A stretch of DNA of 11,011 nucleotides from Actinomycetes bacterium (GTDB lineage: Bacteria; Actinomycetota; Acidimicrobiia; UBA5794), in assembly GCA_030598305.1 (NCBI GenBank), contig JAUVQC010000022.1, forward strand, positions 1 to 11,011, read 5' to 3'. The translations under genes and the position numbers were made by a program. Under the pieces are notes generated by a model. The model had not been told where the DNA came from. It did not search any database and saw nothing but the letters and a program-made list of their open reading frames with translations. Positions 1-5,903 of the stretch are shown here, one piece after another; positions within the stretch are counted from its first letter, which is position 1; the number at the start of each line of letters is the position of its first letter.

Positions 1-1
1 C

Positions 2-85
2 CAATCAGACGCAGAAGGCTTCATCCGGCTGCAATCGCTCCGCTTGCGCACGTTCGCAGAGAAACGGCTCGGCGAAGGTGAGTAG
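2..85 (+). CDS. argG: Argininosuccinate synthase, C-terminal end only
   Basis: Only the last 27 codons lie in the window; the 5' part is off the left edge. The frame starting at base 2 reads QSDAEGFIRLQSLRL and ends in a charged tail before TAG at 83-85. The (D/S)AEGFIRL element resembles the C-terminal end of argininosuccinate synthases, where it usually precedes a short tail. ArgG condenses citrulline and aspartate to argininosuccinate using ATP, the step before ArgH. The next gene, 48 nt downstream on the same strand, is argH, which strongly supports the call. The fragment is too short for catalytic residues to be checked, so the identification rests on this tail plus context. Confidence 0.72.
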   Translation, partial: QSDAEGFIRLQSLRLRTFAEKRLGEGE

Positions 86-112
86 ACGACATACGACCGG
101 CTGTATGTCGTC
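85..112 (+). other. Intercistronic hairpin between argG and argH
   Basis: A perfect 10-bp inverted repeat, GACGACATAC (85-94) and GTATGTCGTC (103-112), encloses the 8-nt loop GACCGGCT. It starts on the last base of the argG stop codon. No T-run follows, so it is not a classical intrinsic terminator. It could stabilise the upstream mRNA end, attenuate readthrough, or set the ArgG:ArgH ratio. The argH ribosome binding site (GGAG at 123-126) lies just outside it. Confidence 0.6.
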
Positions 113-133
113 CGAGCGAGGCGGAGTGCGACG

Positions 134-1513
134 ATGACCCTCTGGTCCGGTGGACGGTTCCAAGACGGTCCCTCTGAGTCGTTGTGGCGCTTCACGGTGG
201 ATACATCTGACCGGCGCATGCTCGTTGATGACGTGGCTGGCTCGATGTCACATGCAACGATGCTCGGACGGGTTGGTCTGCTCACAGCCGAGGAGGCAGC
301 GGCGATGCTCGAAGGTCTCGCAGCGATCATGGACGAGGCCAAGACAGGGAAGTTCGTGTTCCTCGACAGCGATGAGGATGTCCACTCCGCCGTGGAGCGC
401 AGCCTGGGAGACATCATCGGTGATCTTGCAGGCAAGCTGCACACGGGGCGGTCCCGAAACGACCAGGTCGCCCTCGATCTGCGGCTCTATCTCAAACGGT
501 CCTCGGCCGACCGTATCGGACAGTTGGGGGCGTTCATCGCGATCCTCGTCGACCTGGCCGGAGCAGTCGGCGACACGATCATTCCGAGCTACACGCATCT
601 GCAACAGGCACAGGCTGTGCCTCTCGCCCACCATCTGCTTGCCTACGCATGGATGCTCAAACGTGACGTCGAACGCTTCGCTGATGTAAGGGTTCGTACC
701 GACGTCTCTCCGCTTGGTGCAGGAGCGTCGGGTGGTTCATCACTGCCCCTCGACGCTGAGATGACAGCCGAACTGCTGGGCATGCAGGCGGTCTTTGACA
801 ACTCGATGGATGCTGTGGGGTCGCGGGACGTGGCCGCCGAGTACGTGTGGTGCGCAACCCAGTCAATGCTCCACCTCTCGCGTCTGTCCGAGGAGTTGCT
901 GCTGTGGTCGACCACGGAATTCGGTTGGGTGACGTTCTCGGATGCCTACACCACCGGTTCGTCGGCCATGCCACACAAGAAGAACGCCGATATCGCTGAA
1001 CTCGTCAGGGGGAAGGCGGCCTCCACGGTCGGTGATCTTGCAGCGATCGCTTCGCTGCAGAAGGGTCTCCCCATGACCTACAACCGTGATCTGCAGGAGG
1101 ACAAGCGGATCGTGTTCCATGCAGACGACACGCTTGCTGGTTCCCTTGATGCCTTGGGCGGCCTGGTGTCGACGGCCGAATTCCACGCACCACAGCCCGC
1201 CGGATGGGTCACGGCCCTCGACCTCGCCGAAGCACTCGTACGGCGCGGTGTTCCTTTCAGGCAGGCACATCACCTCGTTGGCGGAGTCGTAGCGTCTCTG
1301 GTTGCCCGCGGTGAGTCGTTCGATGATCTCACAGCGGAGGAGCTCCTACGTTTCGACGAGCGCTTCGATCCATCAGATCTCTCCGCGCTGGACGTCACCA
1401 CATCCTCAGGTGCGCGCCTCACCCATGGCGGCGGCTCGATGGCATCGGTGTCGGTACAGATCGATGCTCTCACGGTGTTCCTCGAGGGTCTGGATTCGGT
1501 GCTATTGACGTGA
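134..1513 (+). CDS. argH: Argininosuccinate lyase
   Basis: ArgH splits argininosuccinate into arginine and fumarate, the last step of arginine biosynthesis, in the cytoplasm. The protein has 459 residues, the usual length. Fumarase/aspartase superfamily landmarks are in order: HTGRSRNDQ at 103-111, the YTHLQQAQ block with its conserved His at about 155, and the GSSAMPHKKN signature at 275-284 with the serine of the flexible catalytic loop. GLPMTYNRDLQEDK at 311-324 is also typical of ArgH. The signature has His where many ArgH proteins have Gln (MPQKKN), which still fits the general GSxxMxxKxN pattern. The ATG at 134 has GGAG 7 nt upstream. It follows argG on the same strand, so the two are probably co-transcribed. 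Ends with TGA at 1511-1513. The identification is secure. Confidence 0.97.
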   Translation: MTLWSGGRFQDGPSESLWRFTVDTSDRRMLVDDVAGSMSHATMLGRVGLLTAEEAAAMLEGLAAIMDEAKTGKFVFLDSDEDVHSAVERSLGDIIGDLAGKLHTGRSRNDQVALDLRLYLKRSSADRIGQLGAFIAILVDLAGAVGDTIIPSYTHLQQAQAVPLAHHLLAYAWMLKRDVERFADVRVRTDVSPLGAGASGGSSLPLDAEMTAELLGMQAVFDNSMDAVGSRDVAAEYVWCATQSMLHLSRLSEELLLWSTTEFGWVTFSDAYTTGSSAMPHKKNADIAELVRGKAASTVGDLAAIASLQKGLPMTYNRDLQEDKRIVFHADDTLAGSLDALGGLVSTAEFHAPQPAGWVTALDLAEALVRRGVPFRQAHHLVGGVVASLVARGESFDDLTAEELLRFDERFDPSDLSALDVTTSSGARLTHGGGSMASVSVQIDALTVFLEGLDSVLLT

Positions 1514-1586
1514 AGGTGGCGGCTGTGTTCAACGTATGGTCCGGCCCCATGTTCGTGATCCGCAAGGACCTGCGCTGAGCAAGCGG

Positions 1587-1763
1587 CTAGGCAGCTTCCC
1601 GGGTTTGGCCGAGCGTGATGCAACTCACACAGTCCGGGTCGGAGCAGTTCGCAACGACTTTGACGGTGAGGCCGCCGGCGTTGAACCATGCCTCGAGCTG
1701 TCGGTTCGTCATGGCCATGAGATTCTCTGTGTGGGTGGTGTGTGCAAGTGTCATGTTCTTCAT
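1587..1763 (-). CDS. Small cysteine-containing hypothetical protein (58 aa)
   Basis: This minus-strand frame lies in the 335-nt gap between argH and the cupin gene. From the ATG at 1763 it encodes 58 residues. The second half reads like a folded small domain: TNRQLEAWFNAGGLTVKVV, then ANCSDPDCVSC with a Cys-x4-Cys-x2-Cys spacing that could bind metal or form disulfides, and a short polar tail. I do not recognise a family. The start is chosen because TACGTT lies 6 nt upstream, matching the leaderless promoter geometry of neighbouring genes. Other ATGs in frame (for example at 1754, 1718 and 1712) are possible and none has a good ribosome binding site. The frame stays open upstream to 1886, overlapping the cupin start, which I consider non-coding. 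The alternative is chance; a plus-strand frame across the same bases looks less protein-like. Confidence 0.4.
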   Translation of the reverse strand: MKNMTLAHTTHTENLMAMTNRQLEAWFNAGGLTVKVVANCSDPDCVSCITLGQTREAA

Positions 1764-1808
1764 GTCCATAACGTATCGAGTGGGTGTGACACGAAGCGAC
1801 GCACTGGC

Positions 1809-1836
1809 GCCCGACGCCTGATGCCCGACGCCTGAT
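1809..1836 (+). repeat. Perfect 14-bp tandem repeat upstream of the cupin gene
   Basis: GCCCGACGCCTGAT occurs twice head to tail, at 1809-1822 and 1823-1836. The second copy ends on the first base of the proposed cupin -10 box (1836-1841), so the repeat covers the spacer and -35 region. It may be a small duplication, or a pair of direct-repeat sites for a regulator. Confidence 0.7.
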
Positions 1837-1848
1837 AGCCTGTTTTCC
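1836..1848 (+). promoter_or_regulatory. Putative leaderless promoter (-10) of the cupin gene
   Basis: TAGCCT at 1836-1841 lies 7 nt before the ATG at 1849, the spacing expected if transcription starts at the A of the start codon. No ribosome binding site is present. The histidine phosphatase gene carries the same TAGCCTGTT-then-ATG arrangement. No clear -35 box is seen. Confidence 0.5.
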
Positions 1849-2196
1849 ATGGAATTGAAGAGATACGCAGACGCAGCGCCGTTCATCTTCGGCGATTTCG
1901 AGCTGCGGGAGTTGACCCCTGATACCTATTCGGGTTCATCGTTCGCAGAGGTCATCGTGCCCATCGGGGCAGACCGGACCCCAAGGGTATCTGAGAAGGA
2001 TCACCGGATGTATGTGGGGTTGGTCGGGGACATCGAGTTCAAGGTGGATGGGGAAGTATTCCGTATCGGTCCCGGGGATGTGCTCCACATCGACAAGGGA
2101 GAGACCTACGGTTTCCACAACGGCGGCTACCAAGAGGGCAGGCTACTTCTCATCCGTGTGCCGGGACCGGCGCTCCCGAGCAGCGCCCAGCCGTAA
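1849..2196 (+). CDS. Small single-domain cupin protein
   Basis: A 115-residue protein that is essentially one cupin_2-type beta barrel. The stretch RMYVGLVGDIEFKVDGEVFRIGPGDVLHI (about 53-81) is the typical strand-turn-strand pattern with the conserved Gly and PGD turn of cupin motif 1. It is followed by KGETYGFHN, which carries the motif 2 position (His at about 89). Only some of the usual metal-binding His/Glu residues can be placed: His52 and His79 lie around motif 1 and His89 in motif 2. Metal binding is therefore uncertain. The family includes isomerases, dioxygenases and sugar or ligand sensors, so the substrate cannot be assigned. No signal peptide is present, suggesting a cytoplasmic protein. 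It stands alone behind an apparent leaderless promoter and ends 3 nt before the convergent hemolysin III gene. Confidence 0.85.
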   Translation: MELKRYADAAPFIFGDFELRELTPDTYSGSSFAEVIVPIGADRTPRVSEKDHRMYVGLVGDIEFKVDGEVFRIGPGDVLHIDKGETYGFHNGGYQEGRLLLIRVPGPALPSSAQP

Positions 2197-2199
2197 CGA

Positions 2200-2865
2200 T
2201 CAGGCCGCGTGCGGGAGAACGTAGCGCCAGATCAGGACGAAGTGGACGCTGGTGGCCGTTACCACCATGATGTGGAACACCTCGTGGTACGAAAACACCC
2301 GTGGCCATAACCGGGGCCTGTTCATGATCAAGAGCACCATGCCAACGGAGTAGATGGCTCCACCGACAACGGCGAGAGCAGCACCCGCCCATCCCAGTTC
2401 CTGGACGAACTTCCAAGCGATCGCTGTGCCGAGCCACCCCATCGTCATAGCAAGCACCATCGAGAAGGTCTGTTTCTCGCGAGGGAAGAATCCGTGCTGG
2501 ATCGCACCTGTGGCAACGATTCCCCATGCGACCAAGAGCACGGCCGAACGCAGCCATCCGTCGAGTGTGGCGATGGCGATCGGCGTGTAGGTTCCGGCGA
2601 CCATGACGAGGATCATCGAGTGATCGAGGCGTTGCATCCGTTTCTTCCAGGTGCCATGCCAGGGGATCGCGTGGTACAGCGAACTCGTTGTATAGAGCGC
2701 CACCATTGCGAGGCCAAACACGATTGCGCCGATGCGGATACCCCAATTCGGTGACACCCACGCGAGGAACAATGTGCCGGCCACTGCAGCGACAGCGGCA
2801 CCACCGTGCAGCAACCCTCTGATGGGGTTCTGCATCCTGCCAAGTGTCCAACGGGGTAGTTCCAT
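2200..2865 (-). CDS. Hemolysin III / PAQR family membrane protein
   Basis: A 221-residue integral membrane protein with about seven hydrophobic segments. Family hallmarks are NPIRGLLHG at 13-21, SSLYHAIPW at 61-69 followed by RLDHSMILVMVAGTYTPIA at 79-97, and SYHEVFHIMV at 192-201. These supply the conserved Ser, His and Asp residues (His65, Asp81, His194, His198) that in PAQR proteins form the intramembrane zinc site. Bacterial members are named hemolysin III or YqfA; their true role is unclear and may be membrane homeostasis or hydrolase activity rather than haemolysis. The ATG at 2865 is preferred over longer starts because the family begins near here and TACTCT lies 7 nt upstream. It is divergent from the cis-prenyltransferase, the same pairing as Rv1085c/Rv1086 in M. 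tuberculosis. Confidence 0.9.
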   Translation of the reverse strand: MELPRWTLGRMQNPIRGLLHGGAAVAAVAGTLFLAWVSPNWGIRIGAIVFGLAMVALYTTSSLYHAIPWHGTWKKRMQRLDHSMILVMVAGTYTPIAIATLDGWLRSAVLLVAWGIVATGAIQHGFFPREKQTFSMVLAMTMGWLGTAIAWKFVQELGWAGAALAVVGGAIYSVGMVLLIMNRPRLWPRVFSYHEVFHIMVVTATSVHFVLIWRYVLPHAA

Positions 2866-2878
2866 CTCGAACAGAGTA
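2866..2878 (-). promoter_or_regulatory. Putative leaderless promoter (-10) of hemolysin III
   Basis: On the minus strand TACTCT (2878 to 2873) is followed by seven bases, GTTCGAG, and then the ATG. This is the same geometry as the cupin and phosphatase promoters. No ribosome binding site and no convincing -35 box are seen. Confidence 0.4.
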
Positions 2879-2945
2879 TCGGCATGATGCGCTATCGGGA
2901 TGACAAGAAGGCGGCGAGACCACAACCCTTGGCATGAGAGGTATC

Positions 2946-2976
2946 TAGGCTCCAAGAGGCACACGTCGACGAGGAG
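2946..2976 (+). promoter_or_regulatory. Putative -10 box and ribosome binding site of the cis-prenyltransferase
   Basis: TAGGCT at 2946-2951 is a good actinobacterial -10 candidate, and GAGGAG at 2971-2976 is a strong ribosome binding site 5 nt before the ATG at 2982. Unlike its divergent neighbour, this gene has a conventional short leader. The -35 is not obvious: TTGGCA at 2929-2934 is too close, with an 11-nt spacer. Confidence 0.45.
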
Positions 2977-2981
2977 TGTGG

Positions 2982-3764
2982 ATGCACGTTCCGAAAATTC
3001 TGAAGAAGCCGGCATATCAGGTATATGAGAAGCGGCTGCTCCAGACTCTTGACCGCGGCGGCTTGCCTGACCACATCGGTGTGATCCATGACGGCCACCG
3101 TCGCTATGCAAGGGCCGAAGGGCTTCCCGACTATGCGGCGTCCTACCGCGTCGGGATGGATAAGTTCGTCGAGTTCCTTGGATGGACGGCCGAGCTTGAG
3201 ATCCCTGCTGTCACCTGCTGGCTCCTATCGACCGAGAACCTCGAGCGACCCGATGAGGAACTGCAGCCATACTACGGAGTGCTCATCGAGCTGTTCGACC
3301 GCATACCGGAGACTCCCGCCGGGCGGAACGTGACGGTTCGGTTCATCGGGAGTATCGATCTTCTTCCTGCTGACCTTGTCGAGGCAACGAAGCGTCTCCA
3401 GGAGCGGTGTTCGACGGGGAGCCGTCGCGTCACGATCGCCCTTGCATACGGCGGGCGGCAGGAGATCGTTGATGCGGTGAGCGATCTCGTATCGAAGCTT
3501 GCCGCAGAAGGGACGCCGGCAGCAGCCATAGCCGATCACATCGATCGCGATGCCATCTCTGCAAGGATGTATGCCTCGGATCTCCCGGACCCGGACCTTG
3601 TGCTGAGGACATCAGGCGAGGCGCGATTGTCCGGATTCCTCCTCTGGCAAGCAGCGTACGCCGAGTACTCGTTCGTCGATGTGTACTGGCCGGCGTTCCG
3701 CCACATCGACTTCCTTCGTGCCATGCGTGACTTCACCAAGCGCGAGCGCCGCTTCGGCAAATAG
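2982..3764 (+). CDS. Cis-prenyl diphosphate synthase, UppS family (Z-FPP synthase-like)
   Basis: This 260-residue cytosolic enzyme belongs to the UPP synthase family, which adds isopentenyl diphosphate in cis to an allylic diphosphate. HIGVIHDGHRRYA at 31-43 holds the catalytic Asp37. LLSTENLERP at 81-90 and PDPDLVLRTSGEARLSGFLL at 202-221, with the IPP-binding Arg/Ser region, follow in order, and the end WPAFRHIDFLRA...RERRFG is typical. LLSTENL and SYRVG in place of GHKAG resemble M. tuberculosis Rv1086, which makes short-chain Z,E-farnesyl diphosphate, so that product is more likely here than undecaprenyl diphosphate. The usual DGNxRWA is DGHRRYA, with Asn replaced by His. The ATG at 2982 is chosen because GAGGAG lies 5 nt upstream; a GTG at 2976 would overlap that site. 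It converges on the histidine phosphatase gene. Confidence 0.9.
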   Translation: MHVPKILKKPAYQVYEKRLLQTLDRGGLPDHIGVIHDGHRRYARAEGLPDYAASYRVGMDKFVEFLGWTAELEIPAVTCWLLSTENLERPDEELQPYYGVLIELFDRIPETPAGRNVTVRFIGSIDLLPADLVEATKRLQERCSTGSRRVTIALAYGGRQEIVDAVSDLVSKLAAEGTPAAAIADHIDRDAISARMYASDLPDPDLVLRTSGEARLSGFLLWQAAYAEYSFVDVYWPAFRHIDFLRAMRDFTKRERRFGK

Positions 3765-3811
3765 GTTCCAAACGCATTGAGGTTGGGAACGCGAAGCGTT
3801 CCCGTTCCCAA
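3765..3811. terminator. Bidirectional hairpin terminator region
   Basis: The 47 bases between the convergent stop codons can form three mutually exclusive stems. GTTCCAAAC (3765-3773) pairs with GTTGGGAAC (3782-3790) with one G-T. GGGAACGC (3785-3792) pairs with GCGTTCCC (3796-3803) around a 3-nt loop. TTGGGAACG (3783-3791) pairs with CGTTCCCAA (3803-3811). There is no long T-run on either strand. The position makes termination of both genes the likely role. Confidence 0.6.
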
Positions 3812-4498
3812 CTACCTGGAGCGCAGATCCGACGGGATGTGGTCCTGATCGTTGAACGTGCGCAGGCTCGGCACGTGTGCGCCTGCGAGCGGGATGAACT
3901 TCACTCGTGCAAATGATGCGTGGAACAGCACGAACTTCTCCCACTCCCACGGTGCTGGTGGTGCACCCATCAGGTGGGCGAGGCAGACCGAGTTGGTCCC
4001 TCCGTGGGCGACGATGATGATCCGTCCCGGATCGTCTTCAACATCCCAGAGTCGCGGATCCTCGAGATTCTTTGTGATCCCACGGGCCTTCAGCAATCGG
4101 TCGAGCGCGGTAGTCACCCGATCATGGAAGTCGCGGAATGACTCTCCACCCTCAAGACCGTCCCACCACTCCTCCGGCGACCGGTGTCGTGTCGTCCTGA
4201 AGATGTCGATCACGGCTTCCTCCGTGACACCCTCCCAGTTCGGCATCTGGATCTCGAGCAGATCGTCGACAGTGCCGATGGTCAGTCCGGTACTGCTCGC
4301 AGCAGGTTGTGCGGTCTCCTGGGCACGGGTCGCCGGAGAAACGATGAGTTCTGCGGCAGTCGCCTTCTCATCCGAGGCGATTCGGGCGGCGGCGAGATCG
4401 GCCTGCTTCCAACCGAGGTCGGTGAGGTGGGGATCGTGTTGTGAGATGCCCTCGATGGCCCACTGCGGCTGCCCATGTCGTACGAAGAGAATGTCCAT
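3812..4498 (-). CDS. Histidine phosphatase (phosphoglycerate mutase-like) protein
   Basis: A 228-residue protein of the histidine phosphatase superfamily, branch 1. The N-terminal ILFVRHGQ holds the RHG motif with Arg7 and the phospho-acceptor His8. SPATRAQETA at 54-63 gives Arg58, the glutamate in LLEIQMPNWEG is at about 82, and VAHGGTN at 163-169 contains the second catalytic His165. All core residues are therefore present and the enzyme should be active. Substrates in this family range from phosphoglycerates to sugar phosphates, cobalamin precursors and nucleotides, so the substrate is not assigned. The open frame runs on to 5203 across pyrE, but the family start is the ATG at 4498, which has TAGCCT 7 nt upstream. 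It is divergent from pyrE, with 214 nt between. Confidence 0.9.
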   Translation of the reverse strand: MDILFVRHGQPQWAIEGISQHDPHLTDLGWKQADLAAARIASDEKATAAELIVSPATRAQETAQPAASSTGLTIGTVDDLLEIQMPNWEGVTEEAVIDIFRTTRHRSPEEWWDGLEGGESFRDFHDRVTTALDRLLKARGITKNLEDPRLWDVEDDPGRIIIVAHGGTNSVCLAHLMGAPPAPWEWEKFVLFHASFARVKFIPLAGAHVPSLRTFNDQDHIPSDLRSR

Positions 4499-4511
4499 CG
4501 AGAACAGGCTA
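4499..4511 (-). promoter_or_regulatory. Putative leaderless promoter (-10) of the histidine phosphatase
   Basis: On the minus strand TAGCCT (4511 to 4506) is followed by GTTCTCG and the ATG. The cupin gene has TAGCCT, GTTTTCC, ATG, an almost identical layout. No ribosome binding site is present, so transcription probably starts at the A of the ATG. Confidence 0.5.
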
Positions 4512-4521
4512 GCGACGCCGA

Positions 4522-4668
4522 CCCGAGACCCAGACTCGGGGGTTTTGGCGTGGCTCGCGGGAATATCGTCCCGTTGGTCACGCCAAAACGTCTGAGGACG
4601 AACCAAAGGCCGCCAAATTGGCGGCCTTGGTTCGGGCTTAGACGGGAGGTTAGGAAGGCATCCTGTCT
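4522..4668 (+). promoter_or_regulatory. Hairpin cluster upstream of pyrE (possible attenuator or leader)
   Basis: Four stem-loops follow one another. (1) CCCGAG (4522-4527) pairs with CTCGGG (4535-4540), followed by GGTTTT. (2) GTTTTGGCGTG (4542-4552) pairs with CACGCCAAAAC (4579-4589), extended by G-T pairs, with an inner stem CGGGA (4558-4562) and TCCCG (4569-4573). (3) A near-perfect palindrome spans 4599-4634: CGAACCAA plus a bulged A plus GGCCGCC pairs with GGCGGCC plus TTGGTTCG. (4) AGACGGGA (4640-4647) pairs with TCCTGTCT (4661-4668). Only pyrE lies downstream on this strand. Whether they are transcribed depends on the pyrE start site. A weak candidate is TACCGT at 4672-4677 with TTAGGA at 4650-4655, which would leave most hairpins as upstream DNA. 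Confidence 0.5.
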
Positions 4669-4712
4669 GACTACCGTATCGACCAGGTACACGATTCCCT
4701 TGAGAGGTTTTC

Positions 4713-5273
4713 TTGGAAAATTCTTTGGCACCCAAAGAGGCACTCGCGGCGCATCTCAAGGAGTTTGCTGTGCGAACCGACGGACCTTTCACGCTGAGGT
4801 CGGGCGAAACGTCGAGTTGGTACATTGACGCACGCCAGACGACGTTCTCTGGCGCTGGTGCGCGCCTGGTTGGGGCAGCGGTACTCACAGAAGTCCCCCA
4901 AGGTATCGATGCGGTCGGCGGCATGACCATGGGAGCGGACCCCATCGCGGTGGCCACTGCCCTCGTGGCTGCAGACGCTGGCCGTGATCTCGTATCGTTC
5001 TCCATACGCAAGGAGACAAAGGACCACGGAACGGGAGGACGGCTCGTGGGACCGATCGGTACGGGATCTCGGGTGGTGGCGCTCGAGGACACGACGACAA
5101 CCGGAGCTGCGCTCGTCGAAGCCATTGAGGCGCTGAGGGATGCGGGTGTCTCCGTGATGAAGGCCGTCTCGCTCGTCGACCGCTCAGGAGGGGCGACGGC
5201 CAAGCGGGTGGAAGCTCTCGGTATCCCCTACGTTGCCATTGTCACTCCCCGAGAACTCGGAGTACTGAAGTAG
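4713..5273 (+). CDS. pyrE: Orotate phosphoribosyltransferase
   Basis: PyrE transfers the phosphoribosyl group of PRPP to orotate, giving OMP, the fifth step of de novo pyrimidine synthesis. The protein has 186 residues, normal for the family. SSWYIDAR at 34-41 and GGMTMGADPIAVATA at 69-83 belong to the substrate-binding core. FSIRKETKDHGTGG at 96-109 carries the catalytic Lys/Asp/His loop, and VVALEDTTTTGAA at 121-133 is the type I PRPP-binding motif with its acidic pair Glu125-Asp126. The start is a TTG at 4713, supported by GAGAGG at 4702-4707, 5 nt upstream. No ATG or GTG nearby fits as well. The next gene starts 3 nt after the stop, so they are likely translationally coupled. The upstream hairpin cluster suggests controlled expression. 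Confidence 0.95.
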   Translation: MENSLAPKEALAAHLKEFAVRTDGPFTLRSGETSSWYIDARQTTFSGAGARLVGAAVLTEVPQGIDAVGGMTMGADPIAVATALVAADAGRDLVSFSIRKETKDHGTGGRLVGPIGTGSRVVALEDTTTTGAALVEAIEALRDAGVSVMKAVSLVDRSGGATAKRVEALGIPYVAIVTPRELGVLK

Positions 5274-5276
5274 AAG

Positions 5277-5903
5277 ATGCGCGCCTATCGATCATCCCTG
5301 AAACTTTTCGTATTCGGCATCGTTGGAATCGTGTTGATCGCGGCGGCCGCGGACATCATGTTCGGTCACTGGGTCTCCACACCGCCGGATAACAACGATG
5401 GAGTGCTGACCACGCGCGGTCAAGCCCAACAGCGAGGCGATCTCCTATGGGGTGGGACGATGATCGCTACAGGGGTACTGCTCTTTGGCGGGTCCGTGAC
5501 CGAACTTGTCCGCCGTCGTCCAATGGTGCTGGTCGAAGGAGCGGGTTTGGTCATCGACACGGGTGGGGACGGCGATGTCATTCCGTGGGGGGATATTGAC
5601 TCCGTTACCAGCGGTGTCGAACTCGACGCCTATGACGGGAGTCGGCGGGAGCAACTCATCGTCAGGGTCAAGAGCGGGACCGAGTTGCCCGACAGGTTGT
5701 CCGGGCTTCAGCGCAATGGCGATACGGTACTGATCGATGCCCATGACTGGGCCAGTCGAGTGACCGAAGTGGCCCTTGCCGCCCAAGGAGCCCATGATCA
5801 CTATGAACGTGTGGAGAACCTCCGGAACTTCGAGCCGCCGTCGATAGTGTGGGAGACCACGATCATCCAAGCCGATTCAGAAGTAGAAGAGGAGCGCGAA
5901 TGA
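5277..5903 (+). CDS. Unknown two-TM membrane protein with a PH-like C-terminal part
   Basis: I do not recognise a named family. The 208-residue protein has a short basic N-terminus, a first membrane segment at about 9-29, a polar loop of about 25 residues, and a second segment at about 56-74 ending in RRRP. A soluble domain follows from about 82. Its opening, MVLVEGAGLVIDTGGDGDVIPWGDIDSV, resembles the strand-rich start of bacterial PH-like domains, in which a Trp-x-x-Ile element follows two strands. The C-terminus (about 160-208) is helical and ends in a very acidic tail. The soluble domain is most likely cytoplasmic. It lies 3 nt after pyrE and overlaps the nfo start by ATGA, so it is co-expressed with both, though nothing ties it to either pathway. 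Confidence 0.8.
   Translation: MRAYRSSLKLFVFGIVGIVLIAAAADIMFGHWVSTPPDNNDGVLTTRGQAQQRGDLLWGGTMIATGVLLFGGSVTELVRRRPMVLVEGAGLVIDTGGDGDVIPWGDIDSVTSGVELDAYDGSRREQLIVRVKSGTELPDRLSGLQRNGDTVLIDAHDWASRVTEVALAAQGAHDHYERVENLRNFEPPSIVWETTIIQADSEVEEERE

Noticed and set aside
1536..1835. Plus-strand frame of 99 residues in the argH-cupin gap
   Set aside because: No ribosome binding site, unlikely composition, and it conflicts with the more protein-like minus-strand frame.
2150..2935. Long minus-strand frame of 261 residues over the hemolysin III gene
   Set aside because: It is an Arg/His/Cys-rich shadow of the hemolysin III frame with no domain pattern.
2866..3111. Upstream extension of the hemolysin III frame to 303 residues
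   Set aside because: The added residues are not hydrophobic family sequence, overlap the divergent prenyltransferase gene, and the normal family start lies at 2865.
4499..5203. Upstream extension of the histidine phosphatase frame to 463 residues on the minus strand
   Set aside because: It is antisense to pyrE, low in complexity (Ser/Thr/Ala/Arg-rich), and the family start MDILFVRHG is at 4498.
5849..5899. Earlier GTG start for endonuclease IV
   Set aside because: The family begins at MIIGSHVS, and a GAGGAG site lies 6 nt before the ATG at 5900.
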